Shown here one piece after another: positions 1 to 8,284 of a stretch of 64,000 nucleotides of DNA. Position numbers and translations under genes: made by a program. The number at the start of each line of letters is the position of its first letter. The first letter of the stretch is position 1. Below the pieces are notes generated by a model. That model did no database searches and was not told where the DNA came from. It saw nothing but the letters and a program-made list of their open reading frames with translations. Source of the DNA: Pseudomonas sp. PB106 (lineage in GTDB: Bacteria; Pseudomonadota; Gammaproteobacteria; Pseudomonadales; Pseudomonadaceae); assembly GCF_009764645.1 (NCBI RefSeq), contig NZ_RWIM01000220.1, positions 1-64,000 of the forward strand. The letters run 5' to 3'.

Positions 1-63
1 TGCGATCCCTTGATTTTTTAAAGAGCAAAATCAAAAGATCGCAGCCTTCGGCAGCTCCTGCAG
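1..63. repeat. REP/REPIN-like inverted repeat, cut by window edge
   Basis: Bases 1-17 pair imperfectly with 27-43 around the core gatcgca, followed by the family end ccttcggcagctcctgcag. The same family recurs at 17341, 21889 and 44426. One flank may lie outside the window. Confidence 0.7.
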
Positions 64-131
64 GGGTATCCGGCAGTCGGTGTGCCATTACGCCGCAGAC
101 CCTGCTATCATTCGCGCGCTCTTTTGCGGGT

Positions 132-189
132 AATCCTGACTAAAGTACTAGGTCTTAAAGTTGACTTAAATACTCGGGAATTGCATACT
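132..189 (+). promoter_or_regulatory. isc operon promoter with two tandem IscR type-1-like boxes
   Basis: A -35 TTGACT (161-166) and a -10 CATACT (184-189) with a 17-base spacer lie just upstream of iscR. Two stretches resemble the 25-base type 1 IscR consensus known from E. coli: 157-181 (about 21 of 25 positions fit) and, directly abutting it, 132-156 (about 17 fit). The downstream box covers the -35. Family knowledge: [2Fe-2S]-IscR represses its own promoter through such sites, so repression falls when clusters are scarce. The match was counted by eye. Confidence 0.7.
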
Positions 190-220
190 CGCCCCATTCT
201 GAACTCCGTGGTAACTGTCC

Positions 221-712
221 ATGCGACTGACTACAAAAGGCCGATACGCCGTGACTGCCATGCTTGACCTGGCGTTGCACGCGCAGCACGGGCCCGTGTC
301 CCTGGCCGATATCTCCGAGCGCCAAGGCATCTCCCTGTCCTACCTTGAGCAGCTGTTCGCCAAGCTGCGCCGCAGCAACCTGGTTTCCAGCGTTCGCGGC
401 CCGGGTGGCGGCTACCAATTGTCCCGCGACATGCAGGGCATCCAGGTTGCCCAGGTGATCGATGCAGTAAACGAATCGGTTGATGCCACCAAATGCCAGG
501 GCCAGGGCGATTGCCATTCCGGCGACACGTGCCTGACCCATCATCTTTGGTGTGATTTGAGCCTGCAGATTCACGAATTTCTAAGTGGTATCAGCTTGGC
601 TGATCTTGTGACTCGCCGTGAGGTGCAAGAAGTAGCCCAGCGTCAGGACCAGCGCCGTTGCAACAGCAAGGCGCCACGCCTGGACAAGATTGAAGCGTCC
701 GCCGTCGAATGA
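221..712 (+). CDS. iscR: Fe-S cluster-sensing regulator IscR (Rrf2 family)
   Basis: 163 residues, the usual length. The N-terminal Rrf2 winged helix begins MRLTTKGRYAVTAMLDLA. Cys92, Cys98, Cys104 and His107 (in KCQGQGDC..GDTCLTHH) are the ligands that bind a [2Fe-2S] cluster in E. coli IscR. The cytoplasmic holo-protein represses the isc operon; the apo-protein regulates other promoters. It heads the operon iscRSUA-hscBA-fdx-iscX, and the tandem boxes at 132-181 indicate autoregulation. The C-terminal 30 residues are lysine/arginine-rich and poorly conserved, which is normal. The ATG at 221 lacks a strong ribosome binding site, but the start matches the family. Confidence 0.97.
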   Translation: MRLTTKGRYAVTAMLDLALHAQHGPVSLADISERQGISLSYLEQLFAKLRRSNLVSSVRGPGGGYQLSRDMQGIQVAQVIDAVNESVDATKCQGQGDCHSGDTCLTHHLWCDLSLQIHEFLSGISLADLVTRREVQEVAQRQDQRRCNSKAPRLDKIEASAVE

Positions 713-759
713 CAGCCGAAGAGCTAGCGGTACGCCAGCCCTGATTTAGGAGATAGTCC

Positions 760-1974
760 ATGAAATTGCCGATTTACCTTGATTACTCTGCGACCACCCC
801 GGTCGATCCGCGCGTTGCGCAAAAAATGAGTGAATGCCTGCTGGTTGACGGAAACTTCGGTAACCCGGCGTCCCGTTCCCATGTATTCGGCTGGAAAGCT
901 GAAGAGTCCGTCGAAAACGCCCGTCGTCAGGTGGCCGATCTGGTCAACGCCGACCCGCGCGAAATCGTCTGGACCTCGGGCGCTACCGAATCCGACAACC
1001 TGGCTATCAAGGGTGCGGCACATTTCTACGCCTCCAAGGGCAAGCACCTGATCACCTCGAAGATTGAGCACAAGGCTGTCCTCGACACCATGCGCCAGCT
1101 GGAGCGTGAAGGTTTCGAAGTGACCTACCTCGAGCCGACCGAAGACGGTCTGATCACGCCGGCGATGATTGAAGCAGCGCTGCGCGAAGACACCATCCTG
1201 GTCTCCGTGATGCACGTGAACAACGAAATCGGCACCGTTAACGACATCGCCGCGATCGGCGAAATGCTCCGCGCCAAGGGCATTCTGTTCCACGTCGACG
1301 CCGCTCAGTCCACTGGCAAGGTCGAGATCGACTTGCAGAAGCTGAAAGTCGACATGATGTCGTTCTCCGCTCACAAAACCTACGGCCCTAAAGGCATCGG
1401 CGCGCTGTACGTCAGCCGCAAGCCGCGTGTGCGCATCGAAGCGACCATGCACGGCGGCGGTCACGAGCGTGGCATGCGTTCCGGCACCCTGGCGACTCAC
1501 CAGATCGTCGGCATGGGCGAAGCGTTCCGCGTAGCCAAAGAAGACATGGCTGCTGAAAATGTCCGTATCAAAGCCTTGAGCGACCGTTTCTACAAGCAGG
1601 TCGAGCACCTGGAAGAGCTGTACGTCAATGGCAGCCTGACCGCCCGCGTTCCGCACAACCTGAACCTGAGCTTCAACTACGTTGAAGGCGAGTCGCTGAT
1701 CATGGCGCTCAAGGATCTGGCGGTATCGTCCGGTTCGGCGTGCACCTCGGCGTCGCTGGAGCCTTCGTACGTACTGCGCGCCCTGGGCCGCAACGACGAA
1801 CTGGCACACAGCTCGATCCGCTTCACCTTCGGCCGTTTCACCACCGAAGAAGAAATCGACTATGCCGCGCAGAAAGTCTGCGAGGCTGTTACCAAGCTGC
1901 GCGCTTTGTCGCCGCTGTGGGACATGTACAAAGACGGCGTCGATATCTCGAAAATCGAGTGGGCGGCACACTAA
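760..1974 (+). CDS. iscS: Cysteine desulfurase IscS
   Basis: 404 residues, as in E. coli. A PLP enzyme that removes sulfur from cysteine as a persulfide and passes it to IscU and to tRNA thiolation partners. Visible features: the PLP lysine Lys206 in SAHKTYGPKG and the mobile-loop persulfide cysteine Cys328 in SSGSACTSAS, both at the E. coli positions. The start is preceded by aggag (750-754). It lies 47 bases after iscR in the same operon and is followed by the scaffold gene iscU. Group I desulfurase; nothing is missing. Confidence 0.98.
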   Translation: MKLPIYLDYSATTPVDPRVAQKMSECLLVDGNFGNPASRSHVFGWKAEESVENARRQVADLVNADPREIVWTSGATESDNLAIKGAAHFYASKGKHLITSKIEHKAVLDTMRQLEREGFEVTYLEPTEDGLITPAMIEAALREDTILVSVMHVNNEIGTVNDIAAIGEMLRAKGILFHVDAAQSTGKVEIDLQKLKVDMMSFSAHKTYGPKGIGALYVSRKPRVRIEATMHGGGHERGMRSGTLATHQIVGMGEAFRVAKEDMAAENVRIKALSDRFYKQVEHLEELYVNGSLTARVPHNLNLSFNYVEGESLIMALKDLAVSSGSACTSASLEPSYVLRALGRNDELAHSSIRFTFGRFTTEEEIDYAAQKVCEAVTKLRALSPLWDMYKDGVDISKIEWAAH

Positions 1975-2075
1975 ATATAGAAGCCGCCGGATACAGATCC
2001 TGTAGCGACGCGGCGGTTTACGCAGCGCAGTTGCAGGGTCTCAAGAGCGGCCCTGATGAGTGAGGATTGAGAATC

Positions 2076-2462
2076 ATGGCTTACAGCGAAAAGGTCATCG
2101 ACCACTACGAAAACCCGCGCAACGTCGGCAAGATGAACGCGGAAGATCCTGATGTCGGCACCGGCATGGTCGGCGCTCCGGCGTGCGGCGACGTGATGCG
2201 TCTGCAAATCAAGGTCAACGACGCCGGCATCATCGAAGATGCCAAGTTCAAGACCTACGGCTGCGGTTCGGCTATCGCCTCCAGCTCCCTCGCTACCGAG
2301 TGGATGAAGGGCAAGACCCTGGACGAAGCGGAAACCATCAAGAACACTCAGCTGGCCGAAGAACTGGCCCTGCCGCCAGTGAAAATTCACTGCTCGGTAC
2401 TGGCTGAAGACGCTATCAAAGCGGCTGTTCGCGATTACAAGCAGAAGAAAGGCTTGATCTGA
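2076..2462 (+). CDS. iscU: Fe-S cluster scaffold IscU
   Basis: 128 residues starting MAYSEKVIDHYENPRNVG. An in-frame TTG nine bases upstream exists, but ATG 2076 gives the family N-terminus. The scaffold on which IscS sulfur and iron are assembled into [2Fe-2S] clusters. The three cluster-ligand cysteines are Cys37 (PACGD), Cys63 (YGCGS) and Cys106 (HCS). The HscA recognition motif LPPVK lies just before Cys106. The order iscS-iscU-iscA-hscB-hscA-fdx matches the proteobacterial ISC system. Confidence 0.98.
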   Translation: MAYSEKVIDHYENPRNVGKMNAEDPDVGTGMVGAPACGDVMRLQIKVNDAGIIEDAKFKTYGCGSAIASSSLATEWMKGKTLDEAETIKNTQLAEELALPPVKIHCSVLAEDAIKAAVRDYKQKKGLI

Positions 2463-2496
2463 CTTTCTGGATTTGGCGACGAGTAAGGAGTCACCG

Positions 2497-2820
2497 ATGG
2501 CTATCAGCATGACAGAAGCGGCTGCTCGACACGTGCGGCGCTCCCTCGACGGGCGCGGCAAAGGTGAAGGGATTCGTCTGGGTGTTCGCACCACAGGCTG
2601 TTCCGGCCTTGCCTACGTGCTGGAGTTTGTCGACGAGGTGGTTGCAGAGGATCAGGTGTTCGAGAGTCACGGCGAAAAAGTGATCATCGACCCGAAAAGC
2701 CTGGCCTATCTGGACGGCACCGAGCTCGATTTCGTCAAGGAAGGGTTGAACGAAGGTTTCAAGTTCAACAACCCCAACGTACGCGGTGAGTGTGGCTGCG
2801 GCGAAAGCTTCAACATCTGA
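2497..2820 (+). CDS. iscA: A-type Fe-S carrier IscA
   Basis: 107 residues starting MAISMTEAAARHV, with taaggag (2484-2490) seven bases before the ATG. An upstream in-frame start would add eight unconserved residues, so ATG 2497 is chosen. A-type carrier that accepts clusters from IscU and helps mature [4Fe-4S] proteins. The three conserved cysteines are Cys35 (TTGCSG) and the C-terminal pair in GECGCGESF. Its only neighbour downstream is hscB, eight bases away. Confidence 0.97.
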   Translation: MAISMTEAAARHVRRSLDGRGKGEGIRLGVRTTGCSGLAYVLEFVDEVVAEDQVFESHGEKVIIDPKSLAYLDGTELDFVKEGLNEGFKFNNPNVRGECGCGESFNI

Positions 2821-2828
2821 GGCTTGTC

Positions 2829-3350
2829 GTGGGTATTCCTTGTCATTTCGCTTTATTCGAGCTGCAACCGAGTTTCCGTCTGGATCTCGAGCAGTTGGCC
2901 ACGCGCTATCGTGAGTTGGCGCGCGGCGTTCATCCTGACCGCTTTGCCGACGCTTCCGAGCGTGAGCAGCGCTCGGCACTCGAGCAATCTGCGCGGCTCA
3001 ACGACGCCTATCAGACGCTCAAGAGTCCGGCCCAGCGCGCACGCTACCTGCTGACCATCAGCGGGCATGAAGTGCCGATGGAAGTCACCGTCCATGATCC
3101 CGAGTTTCTTCTGCAGCAGATGCAATGGCGCGAAGAGCTCGAAGACCTTCAGGACAGTGCCGACCTCGACGGTGTCGCGGTATTCAAGCGTCGCTTGAAA
3201 GTGGCTCAGGAAGAACTCAACGAAAGCTTCGCAGCCTGTTGGGATGATGCAGCGCAACGCGAACAGGCCGAACGCCTGATGCGGCGCATGCAGTTCCTCG
3301 ACAAGCTCACCTACGAAGTGCGCCAGTTAGAAGAGCGCCTCGACGACTAA
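2829..3350 (+). CDS. hscB: J-type co-chaperone HscB
   Basis: 173 residues from a GTG start at 2829 (VGIPCHFALFELQPSF...), the family N-terminus; extensions upstream read into iscA. HscB stimulates the ATPase of HscA and delivers IscU to it, so the cluster can be released to acceptors. The J-domain signature HPD is in RGVHPDRFADASE; the C-terminal three-helix region binds IscU. It lies eight bases after iscA and 51 before hscA, so it is co-transcribed. Confidence 0.95.
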   Translation: MGIPCHFALFELQPSFRLDLEQLATRYRELARGVHPDRFADASEREQRSALEQSARLNDAYQTLKSPAQRARYLLTISGHEVPMEVTVHDPEFLLQQMQWREELEDLQDSADLDGVAVFKRRLKVAQEELNESFAACWDDAAQREQAERLMRRMQFLDKLTYEVRQLEERLDD

Positions 3351-3401
3351 CCCAGTGCTGCCCTGATTGCACGCCTGATAGACAGACAAGACCTGATTAC
3401 C

Positions 3402-5267
3402 ATGGCTCTACTGCAGATCGCCGAACCCGGCCAAAGTCCTCAACCGCACCAGCGTCGCCTGGCTGTGGGGATCGACTTGGGCACTACCAATTCGCTGGTC
3501 GCTGCATTGCGCAGTGGTCTTTCCGAGCCGCTGGCCGACGCTAACGGGCAGGTCATCCTGCCGTCCGCCGTGCGTTATCACGCCGATCGCGTCGAAGTCG
3601 GCGAGTCGGCCAAACTGGCTGCCGCCTCCGACCCTTTGAACACCGTGCTGTCGGTCAAGCGCTTGATGGGTCGTGGTCTGTCCGACGTCAAGCAATTGGG
3701 CGAGCAACTCCCGTACCGCTTTGTCGGCGGCGAATCGCACATGCCGTTCATCGACACCGTGCAGGGCCCGAAAAGCCCGGTCGAAGTCTCCGCCGATATC
3801 CTCAAGGTCCTGCGTCAGCGCGCTGAAGCGACCTTGGGTGGCGAACTGGTGGGCGCGGTGATTACCGTTCCGGCGTATTTCGACGATGCTCAGCGTCAAG
3901 CCACCAAAGATGCGGCAAAACTCGCCGGGCTGAACGTGCTGCGCTTGCTCAATGAGCCGACCGCAGCCGCTGTGGCGTATGGTCTGGATCAGCATGCGGA
4001 AGGCCTGGTTGCTATTTACGACCTGGGCGGCGGTACGTTCGATATCTCCATTTTGCGTCTGACTGGCGGTGTTTTCGAGGTTCTGGCCACTGGCGGCGAC
4101 AGCGCGCTGGGTGGCGATGACTTCGATCACGCGATCGCCGGCTGGATCATCGAGAGCGCGGGTCTGTCCGCCGATCTCGATCCGGGCGCGCAACGCAATC
4201 TGCTGCAAACCGCTTGTGCGGCCAAAGAAGCCCTGACCGATGCGGTCAGCGTTGAAGTGGTCTATGGCGACTGGAAAGCGCCGCTGACTCGCGAAGCCTT
4301 CGATGCACTGATCGAGCCGATGGTCGCTCGTAGCCTGAAAGCTTGCCGTCGCGCCGTTCGCGATTCCGGCATCGAGCTGGAAGATGTGCACGCCGTGGTC
4401 ATGGTCGGCGGTTCGACTCGCGTTCCGCGTGTTCGCGAAGCCGTTGCCGAAGCATTCGGTCGCCAGCCTTTGACGGAAATCGATCCGGATCAAGTGGTGG
4501 CCATCGGTGCCGCGATCCAGGCCGATACCCTGGCGGGCAACAAACGCGATGGCGGCGAATTGCTGCTGCTCGACGTGATTCCGCTGTCCCTGGGGCTGGA
4601 AACCATGGGTGGCCTGATGGAGAAGGTGATTCCCCGTAACACCACTATCCCCGTCGCTCGCGCACAGGATTTCACCACTTATAAGGATGGCCAGTCGGCC
4701 ATGGCGATCCACGTGTTGCAGGGCGAGCGTGAGCTGATCAGTGACTGCCGCTCGCTGGCGCGCTTCGAATTGCGCGGCATTCCCGCGATGGTGGCCGGTG
4801 CAGCGAAAATTCGCGTGACCTTCCAGGTCGATGCCGACGGTCTGCTCAGCGTTTCCGCCCGCGAACTGGGTTCGGGTGTTGAGGCGAGCATTCAGGTCAA
4901 ACCGTCCTACGGTCTGACCGACGGCGAAATCGCCAAGATGCTCAAGGATTCGTTCCAACACGCCAATGACGACAAGGTCGCTCGTGTTCTGCGCGAGCAG
5001 CAAGTCGATGCCCAGCGCCTGATTGAAGCGGTGCAGGGCGCTCTCGAGGTTGATGGCGAGCGTTTGCTCGACGCCGAAGAGCGCATGGTTATCGACCTGC
5101 AGTTGCAGGAACTGGCCGAACTGATGAAAGGCACTGATGGTTACGCCATCGAGCAGCAGACCAAGCGTCTGTCGCAAGTGACCGATGCTTTTGCTGCCCG
5201 CCGCATGGATCTGACGGTGAAAGCCGCTCTGTCGGGGCGCAATCTGAATGAAATCGAGGATATCTGA
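3402..5267 (+). CDS. hscA: Hsp70-type Fe-S chaperone HscA
   Basis: 621 residues, the normal length for HscA. The N-terminal ATPase domain carries the Hsp70 signatures GIDLGTTNSLVA and IYDLGGGTFDIS and MVGGSTRVPRVR; the C-terminal domain binds substrate, namely the LPPVK motif of IscU. ATP-driven cycling with HscB releases clusters from IscU. The stop overlaps the fdx start by one base (TGATG), which points to translational coupling. It is distinguished from DnaK by its context and by the absence of the acidic DnaK tail. Confidence 0.98.
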   Translation: MALLQIAEPGQSPQPHQRRLAVGIDLGTTNSLVAALRSGLSEPLADANGQVILPSAVRYHADRVEVGESAKLAAASDPLNTVLSVKRLMGRGLSDVKQLGEQLPYRFVGGESHMPFIDTVQGPKSPVEVSADILKVLRQRAEATLGGELVGAVITVPAYFDDAQRQATKDAAKLAGLNVLRLLNEPTAAAVAYGLDQHAEGLVAIYDLGGGTFDISILRLTGGVFEVLATGGDSALGGDDFDHAIAGWIIESAGLSADLDPGAQRNLLQTACAAKEALTDAVSVEVVYGDWKAPLTREAFDALIEPMVARSLKACRRAVRDSGIELEDVHAVVMVGGSTRVPRVREAVAEAFGRQPLTEIDPDQVVAIGAAIQADTLAGNKRDGGELLLLDVIPLSLGLETMGGLMEKVIPRNTTIPVARAQDFTTYKDGQSAMAIHVLQGERELISDCRSLARFELRGIPAMVAGAAKIRVTFQVDADGLLSVSARELGSGVEASIQVKPSYGLTDGEIAKMLKDSFQHANDDKVARVLREQQVDAQRLIEAVQGALEVDGERLLDAEERMVIDLQLQELAELMKGTDGYAIEQQTKRLSQVTDAFAARRMDLTVKAALSGRNLNEIEDI

Positions 5268-5608
5268 TGCCGCAGGTCATTTTTCTGCCCCACGAGAAGT
5301 TCTGCCCTGAAGGCATGGTCGTCGAGGCTGCACCCGGCACCTCGATTCTCGAACTGGCCCACGAACACCACATCGAGATGGAAAGTGCCTGCGGCGGCGT
5401 CTGCGCCTGCACCACCTGCCACTGCATCATCCGCGAGGGTTTCGACTCGATGGAAGAGGCGGACGAGCTGGAAGAAGACTTCCTCGATCGTGCCTGGGGT
5501 CTGGAAGCGCAATCGCGTCTGGCTTGCCAGGCTATCGTTGGTGAAGAAGACATCACCGTCGAAATTCCGAAATATTCGCTTAACCATGCGGCAGAAGCGC
5601 CGCACTGA
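5267..5608 (+). CDS. fdx: ISC [2Fe-2S] ferredoxin
   Basis: 113 residues, adrenodoxin-type ferredoxin. Ligand cysteines are spaced C-x5-C-x2-C (ESACGGVCACTTCHC) with the fourth in RLACQAI. It supplies electrons for cluster assembly on IscU and interacts with IscS. The stretch EEADELEEDFLD is the acidic partner-binding helix typical of the family. It overlaps hscA by one base and is followed by iscX 14 bases later. Confidence 0.97.
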   Translation: MPQVIFLPHEKFCPEGMVVEAAPGTSILELAHEHHIEMESACGGVCACTTCHCIIREGFDSMEEADELEEDFLDRAWGLEAQSRLACQAIVGEEDITVEIPKYSLNHAAEAPH

Positions 5609-5622
5609 CTGGTAAGACTGTC

Positions 5623-5823
5623 ATGAGCTACGGTTGGAATGATGTTCAACGTATTGCAGAAGAACTGGCCGAGGCCCATGCCGGCGTCGATCCGTATTCT
5701 GTAGGTTTTGTCCGTCTGCAGCAGATGATCCTGGATCTGCCTGAATTCGATAGCACTTCTGGCCGTGTCGGCGAGAAGGTGCTGGAAGCGGTTCAGGAGC
5801 TCTGGGCCAAAGAATTGGACTGA
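5623..5823 (+). CDS. iscX: Fe-S assembly protein IscX
   Basis: 66 residues, starting MSYGWNDVQRIAEELAEAHAGVDP. A small acidic protein that binds IscS and iron; in E. coli it competes with frataxin CyaY and tunes the desulfurase. The conserved DPYSVGFVRLQQ and LPEF patches are present. It is the last gene of the isc operon, and a terminator hairpin follows at 5851. Confidence 0.96.
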   Translation: MSYGWNDVQRIAEELAEAHAGVDPYSVGFVRLQQMILDLPEFDSTSGRVGEKVLEAVQELWAKELD

Positions 5824-5836
5824 TCGTCTCGCAGGT

Positions 5837-5882
5837 TAGGCAATACCCAAGAACCCGCGTATAATTCGCGGGTTTAATTTTT
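5837..5882 (+). terminator. isc terminator with the ndk -10 box in its loop
   Basis: aacccgcg (5852-5859) pairs with cgcgggtt (5867-5874), followed by taattttt: a rho-independent terminator for the isc operon. The loop reads tataatt, so a perfect -10 TATAAT lies at 5860-5865. A weak -35-like TAGGCA sits 17 bases upstream (5837-5842). The same element probably ends isc and starts ndk. Confidence 0.7.
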
Positions 5883-5910
5883 CGCAAATTACCGTTTCTG
5901 GAGTTACACC

Positions 5911-6336
5911 ATGGCTGTTCAACGTACTTTCTCCATCATCAAGCCTGACGCTGTTGCTAAAAACGTCATCGGCGAGATCACCACTCGTTTCGAAAAAGCC
6001 GGCCTGCGCGTTGTAGCTTCGAAACTGAAGCAACTGTCCAAAGCCGAAGCTGAAGGCTTCTACGCTGAGCACAGCGCTCGTGGTTTCTTCGGCGACCTGG
6101 TTGCTTTCATGATTTCCGGTCCTGTTGTTGTTCAGGTTCTGGAAGGCGAAAACGCTATCGCTCTGAACCGTGAGCTGATGGGCGCTACCAACCCTAAAGA
6201 AGCTGCTGCCGGCACCATCCGCGCTGACTTCGCTGATTCCATCGACGCCAACGCTGTTCACGGTTCGGACTCCGAAGCCGCAGCTGCTCGTGAAATCTCG
6301 TACTTCTTCGCAGCTACTGAAGTAACCACTCGCTAA
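5911..6336 (+). CDS. ndk: Nucleoside diphosphate kinase
   Basis: 141 residues, a standard bacterial Ndk. It transfers the gamma phosphate of ATP to nucleoside diphosphates through a phosphohistidine, balancing (d)NTP pools. The active site is visible as NAVHGSDSEAAAAREI, where the His is the phosphorylated residue. The ribosome binding site tctggag (5896-5902) precedes the ATG. The codon bias is that of a highly expressed gene. It is followed by rlmN 28 bases downstream. Confidence 0.98.
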   Translation: MAVQRTFSIIKPDAVAKNVIGEITTRFEKAGLRVVASKLKQLSKAEAEGFYAEHSARGFFGDLVAFMISGPVVVQVLEGENAIALNRELMGATNPKEAAAGTIRADFADSIDANAVHGSDSEAAAAREISYFFAATEVTTR

Positions 6337-6364
6337 GCATTGGCTTAAGAGTGAAGGTGAATCC

Positions 6365-7513
6365 ATGACTACATCGACTGTAAAAACCAACCTGCTGGGT
6401 CTGACTCAACAGGAAATGGAAAAATTCTTCGACTCAATCGGGGAGAAGCGTTTCCGTGCCGGTCAGGTAATGAAATGGATTCACCACTTTGGCGTCGATG
6501 ATTTCGACGCCATGACGAACGTCAGCAAGGCCCTGCGCGACAAGCTCAAGGCCATTGCTGAGGTCCGTGGTCCGGAAGTGGTCAGCGAGGACATCTCCAG
6601 CGACGGCACCCGCAAGTGGGTGGTGCGCGTGGCGTCCGGCAGCTGCGTCGAGACCGTTTACATTCCCCAGGGCAAACGCGGCACTCTGTGCGTTTCGTCC
6701 CAGGCAGGCTGTGCCCTGGATTGCAGTTTCTGCTCCACCGGCAAGCAAGGCTTCAATAGCAACCTCACCGCCGCTGAAGTCATCGGTCAGGTGTGGATTG
6801 CCAACAAATCTTTCGGCAGTGTCCCGGCAACCGTCGACCGTGCCATCACCAACGTGGTGATGATGGGCATGGGTGAGCCGCTGCTGAACTTCGACAACGT
6901 CGTCGCCGCCATGCACCTGATGATGGATGACCTCGGCTACGGGATCTCCAAGCGCCGCGTGACCCTGTCCACGTCGGGTGTGGTGCCGATGATCGATGAG
7001 CTGGCCAAGCACATCGACGTGTCCCTGGCGTTGTCCCTGCACGCACCGAATGACGCATTGCGTAACCAATTGGTGCCGATCAACAAGAAATATCCGCTTA
7101 AGATGCTGCTCGAGTCGTGCCAGCGCTACATGTCCGCCCTTGGCGAGAAACGTGTGCTGACCATCGAGTACACCTTGCTCAAGGACATCAACGACAAGGT
7201 CGAGCACGCCGTCGAAATGATCGCGCTGCTGAAAGATATCCCGTGCAAGATCAACCTGATTCCGTTCAACCCGTTCCCGCATTCCGGGTACGAGCGTCCG
7301 AGCAACAACGCGATCCGTCGTTTCCAGGATCAGCTGCATCAGGCCGGTTTCAACGTCACTGTCCGCACCACCCGTGGTGAAGACATCGACGCCGCATGTG
7401 GTCAATTGGTAGGGCAGGTGCTGGATCGCACCCGTCGCAGCGAACGTTATATCGCCGTGCGTGAATTGAGCGCCGACAGCGATCTGGCACAGAACGCCGC
7501 GAACACTAACTAA
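6365..7513 (+). CDS. rlmN: Dual-specificity RNA methyltransferase RlmN
   Basis: 382 residues. A radical-SAM enzyme that methylates C2 of A2503 in 23S rRNA and A37 of some tRNAs. The radical-SAM cluster motif is CALDCSFCSTG (C-x3-C-x2-C). The mechanistic cysteine near the C-terminus is in DIDAACGQL, and the one in the N-terminal half is in GSCVETVYIP. As a [4Fe-4S] enzyme, it is fittingly placed downstream of the isc genes. RBS gtgaaggtgaatcc precedes the ATG. Confidence 0.97.
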   Translation: MTTSTVKTNLLGLTQQEMEKFFDSIGEKRFRAGQVMKWIHHFGVDDFDAMTNVSKALRDKLKAIAEVRGPEVVSEDISSDGTRKWVVRVASGSCVETVYIPQGKRGTLCVSSQAGCALDCSFCSTGKQGFNSNLTAAEVIGQVWIANKSFGSVPATVDRAITNVVMMGMGEPLLNFDNVVAAMHLMMDDLGYGISKRRVTLSTSGVVPMIDELAKHIDVSLALSLHAPNDALRNQLVPINKKYPLKMLLESCQRYMSALGEKRVLTIEYTLLKDINDKVEHAVEMIALLKDIPCKINLIPFNPFPHSGYERPSNNAIRRFQDQLHQAGFNVTVRTTRGEDIDAACGQLVGQVLDRTRRSERYIAVRELSADSDLAQNAANTN

Positions 7514-7525
7514 GAGAGGATCTCT

Positions 7526-8284
7526 ATGTCCCTGCGCTTTGCGCTGCTGTTGCTGTTGGCCAGCCTGTGTGCTGGTTGTGTCCTGTCGGGTGACTACAAC
7601 CCGATGAAGACCAGCAAGGGCCGCGATGAAGCGCGGGCTGCGTACGTGCAGTTGGGGCTGGGATACTTGCAACAAGGCATGAGCGAGCGGGCCAAGGTGC
7701 CGCTGAAGAAGGCGCTGGAAATCGACGGCTCCGATCCTGACGCCAATGCGGCCCTCGGGTTGGTGTTTCAGTCCGAAATGGAGCCGGAACTGGCCGACGA
7801 ACACTTCCGCAAGGCGTTGTCCTCCCGTCCCGCCGATGCCCGTATCCTCAACAACTACGGCAGTTTTCTCTACGAACAACAGCGTTATAAAGAAGCCTAC
7901 GAGCGTTTTGAACAGGCCGCCGCCGATACCCTGTATCCTGAGCGTTCGCGTGTGTTCGAGAACCTCGGCATGACCGCTTCAAAGCTTGGCGTGCGTGATC
8001 TGGCGCAGCAGCAGCTGGAAAAGGCCCTGCGTTTGAACCGCCAACAACCACGTGCATTGCTGGAAATGGCTGAGTTGTCCTTCGAAGACAGGCATTATGT
8101 GCCCGCACGTGACTATTACGACCGTTTCAGCCTGCTGACCGAACAAAATGCACGTAGTCTATTGCTCGGTGTTCGGCTGGCAAAAGTGTTTGAAGATCGC
8201 GACAAGGCCGCCAGTTATGGCCTGCAATTAAAACGACTCTATCCCGGTACGCCGGAATATCAGCAATACCTGTCGGAGCAATGA
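7526..8284 (+). CDS. pilW: Type IV pilus assembly lipoprotein PilW/PilF
   Basis: 252 residues. An N-terminal lipoprotein signal with lipobox LCAGC is followed by tetratricopeptide repeats (for example YVQLGLGYLQQGMSERAKVPLKKAL in part). In P. aeruginosa the homologue PilF is the pilotin needed for outer-membrane insertion and multimerisation of the PilQ secretin. It lies 12 bases after rlmN and overlaps rodZ by four bases. No other pilus gene lies nearby, as in other pseudomonads. Confidence 0.93.
   Translation: MSLRFALLLLLASLCAGCVLSGDYNPMKTSKGRDEARAAYVQLGLGYLQQGMSERAKVPLKKALEIDGSDPDANAALGLVFQSEMEPELADEHFRKALSSRPADARILNNYGSFLYEQQRYKEAYERFEQAAADTLYPERSRVFENLGMTASKLGVRDLAQQQLEKALRLNRQQPRALLEMAELSFEDRHYVPARDYYDRFSLLTEQNARSLLLGVRLAKVFEDRDKAASYGLQLKRLYPGTPEYQQYLSEQ

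Noticed and set aside
724..1971. Long open frame antisense to iscS on the - strand
   Set aside because: Shadow frame of GC-rich coding DNA; the + strand gene is certain and the antisense product matches nothing known.
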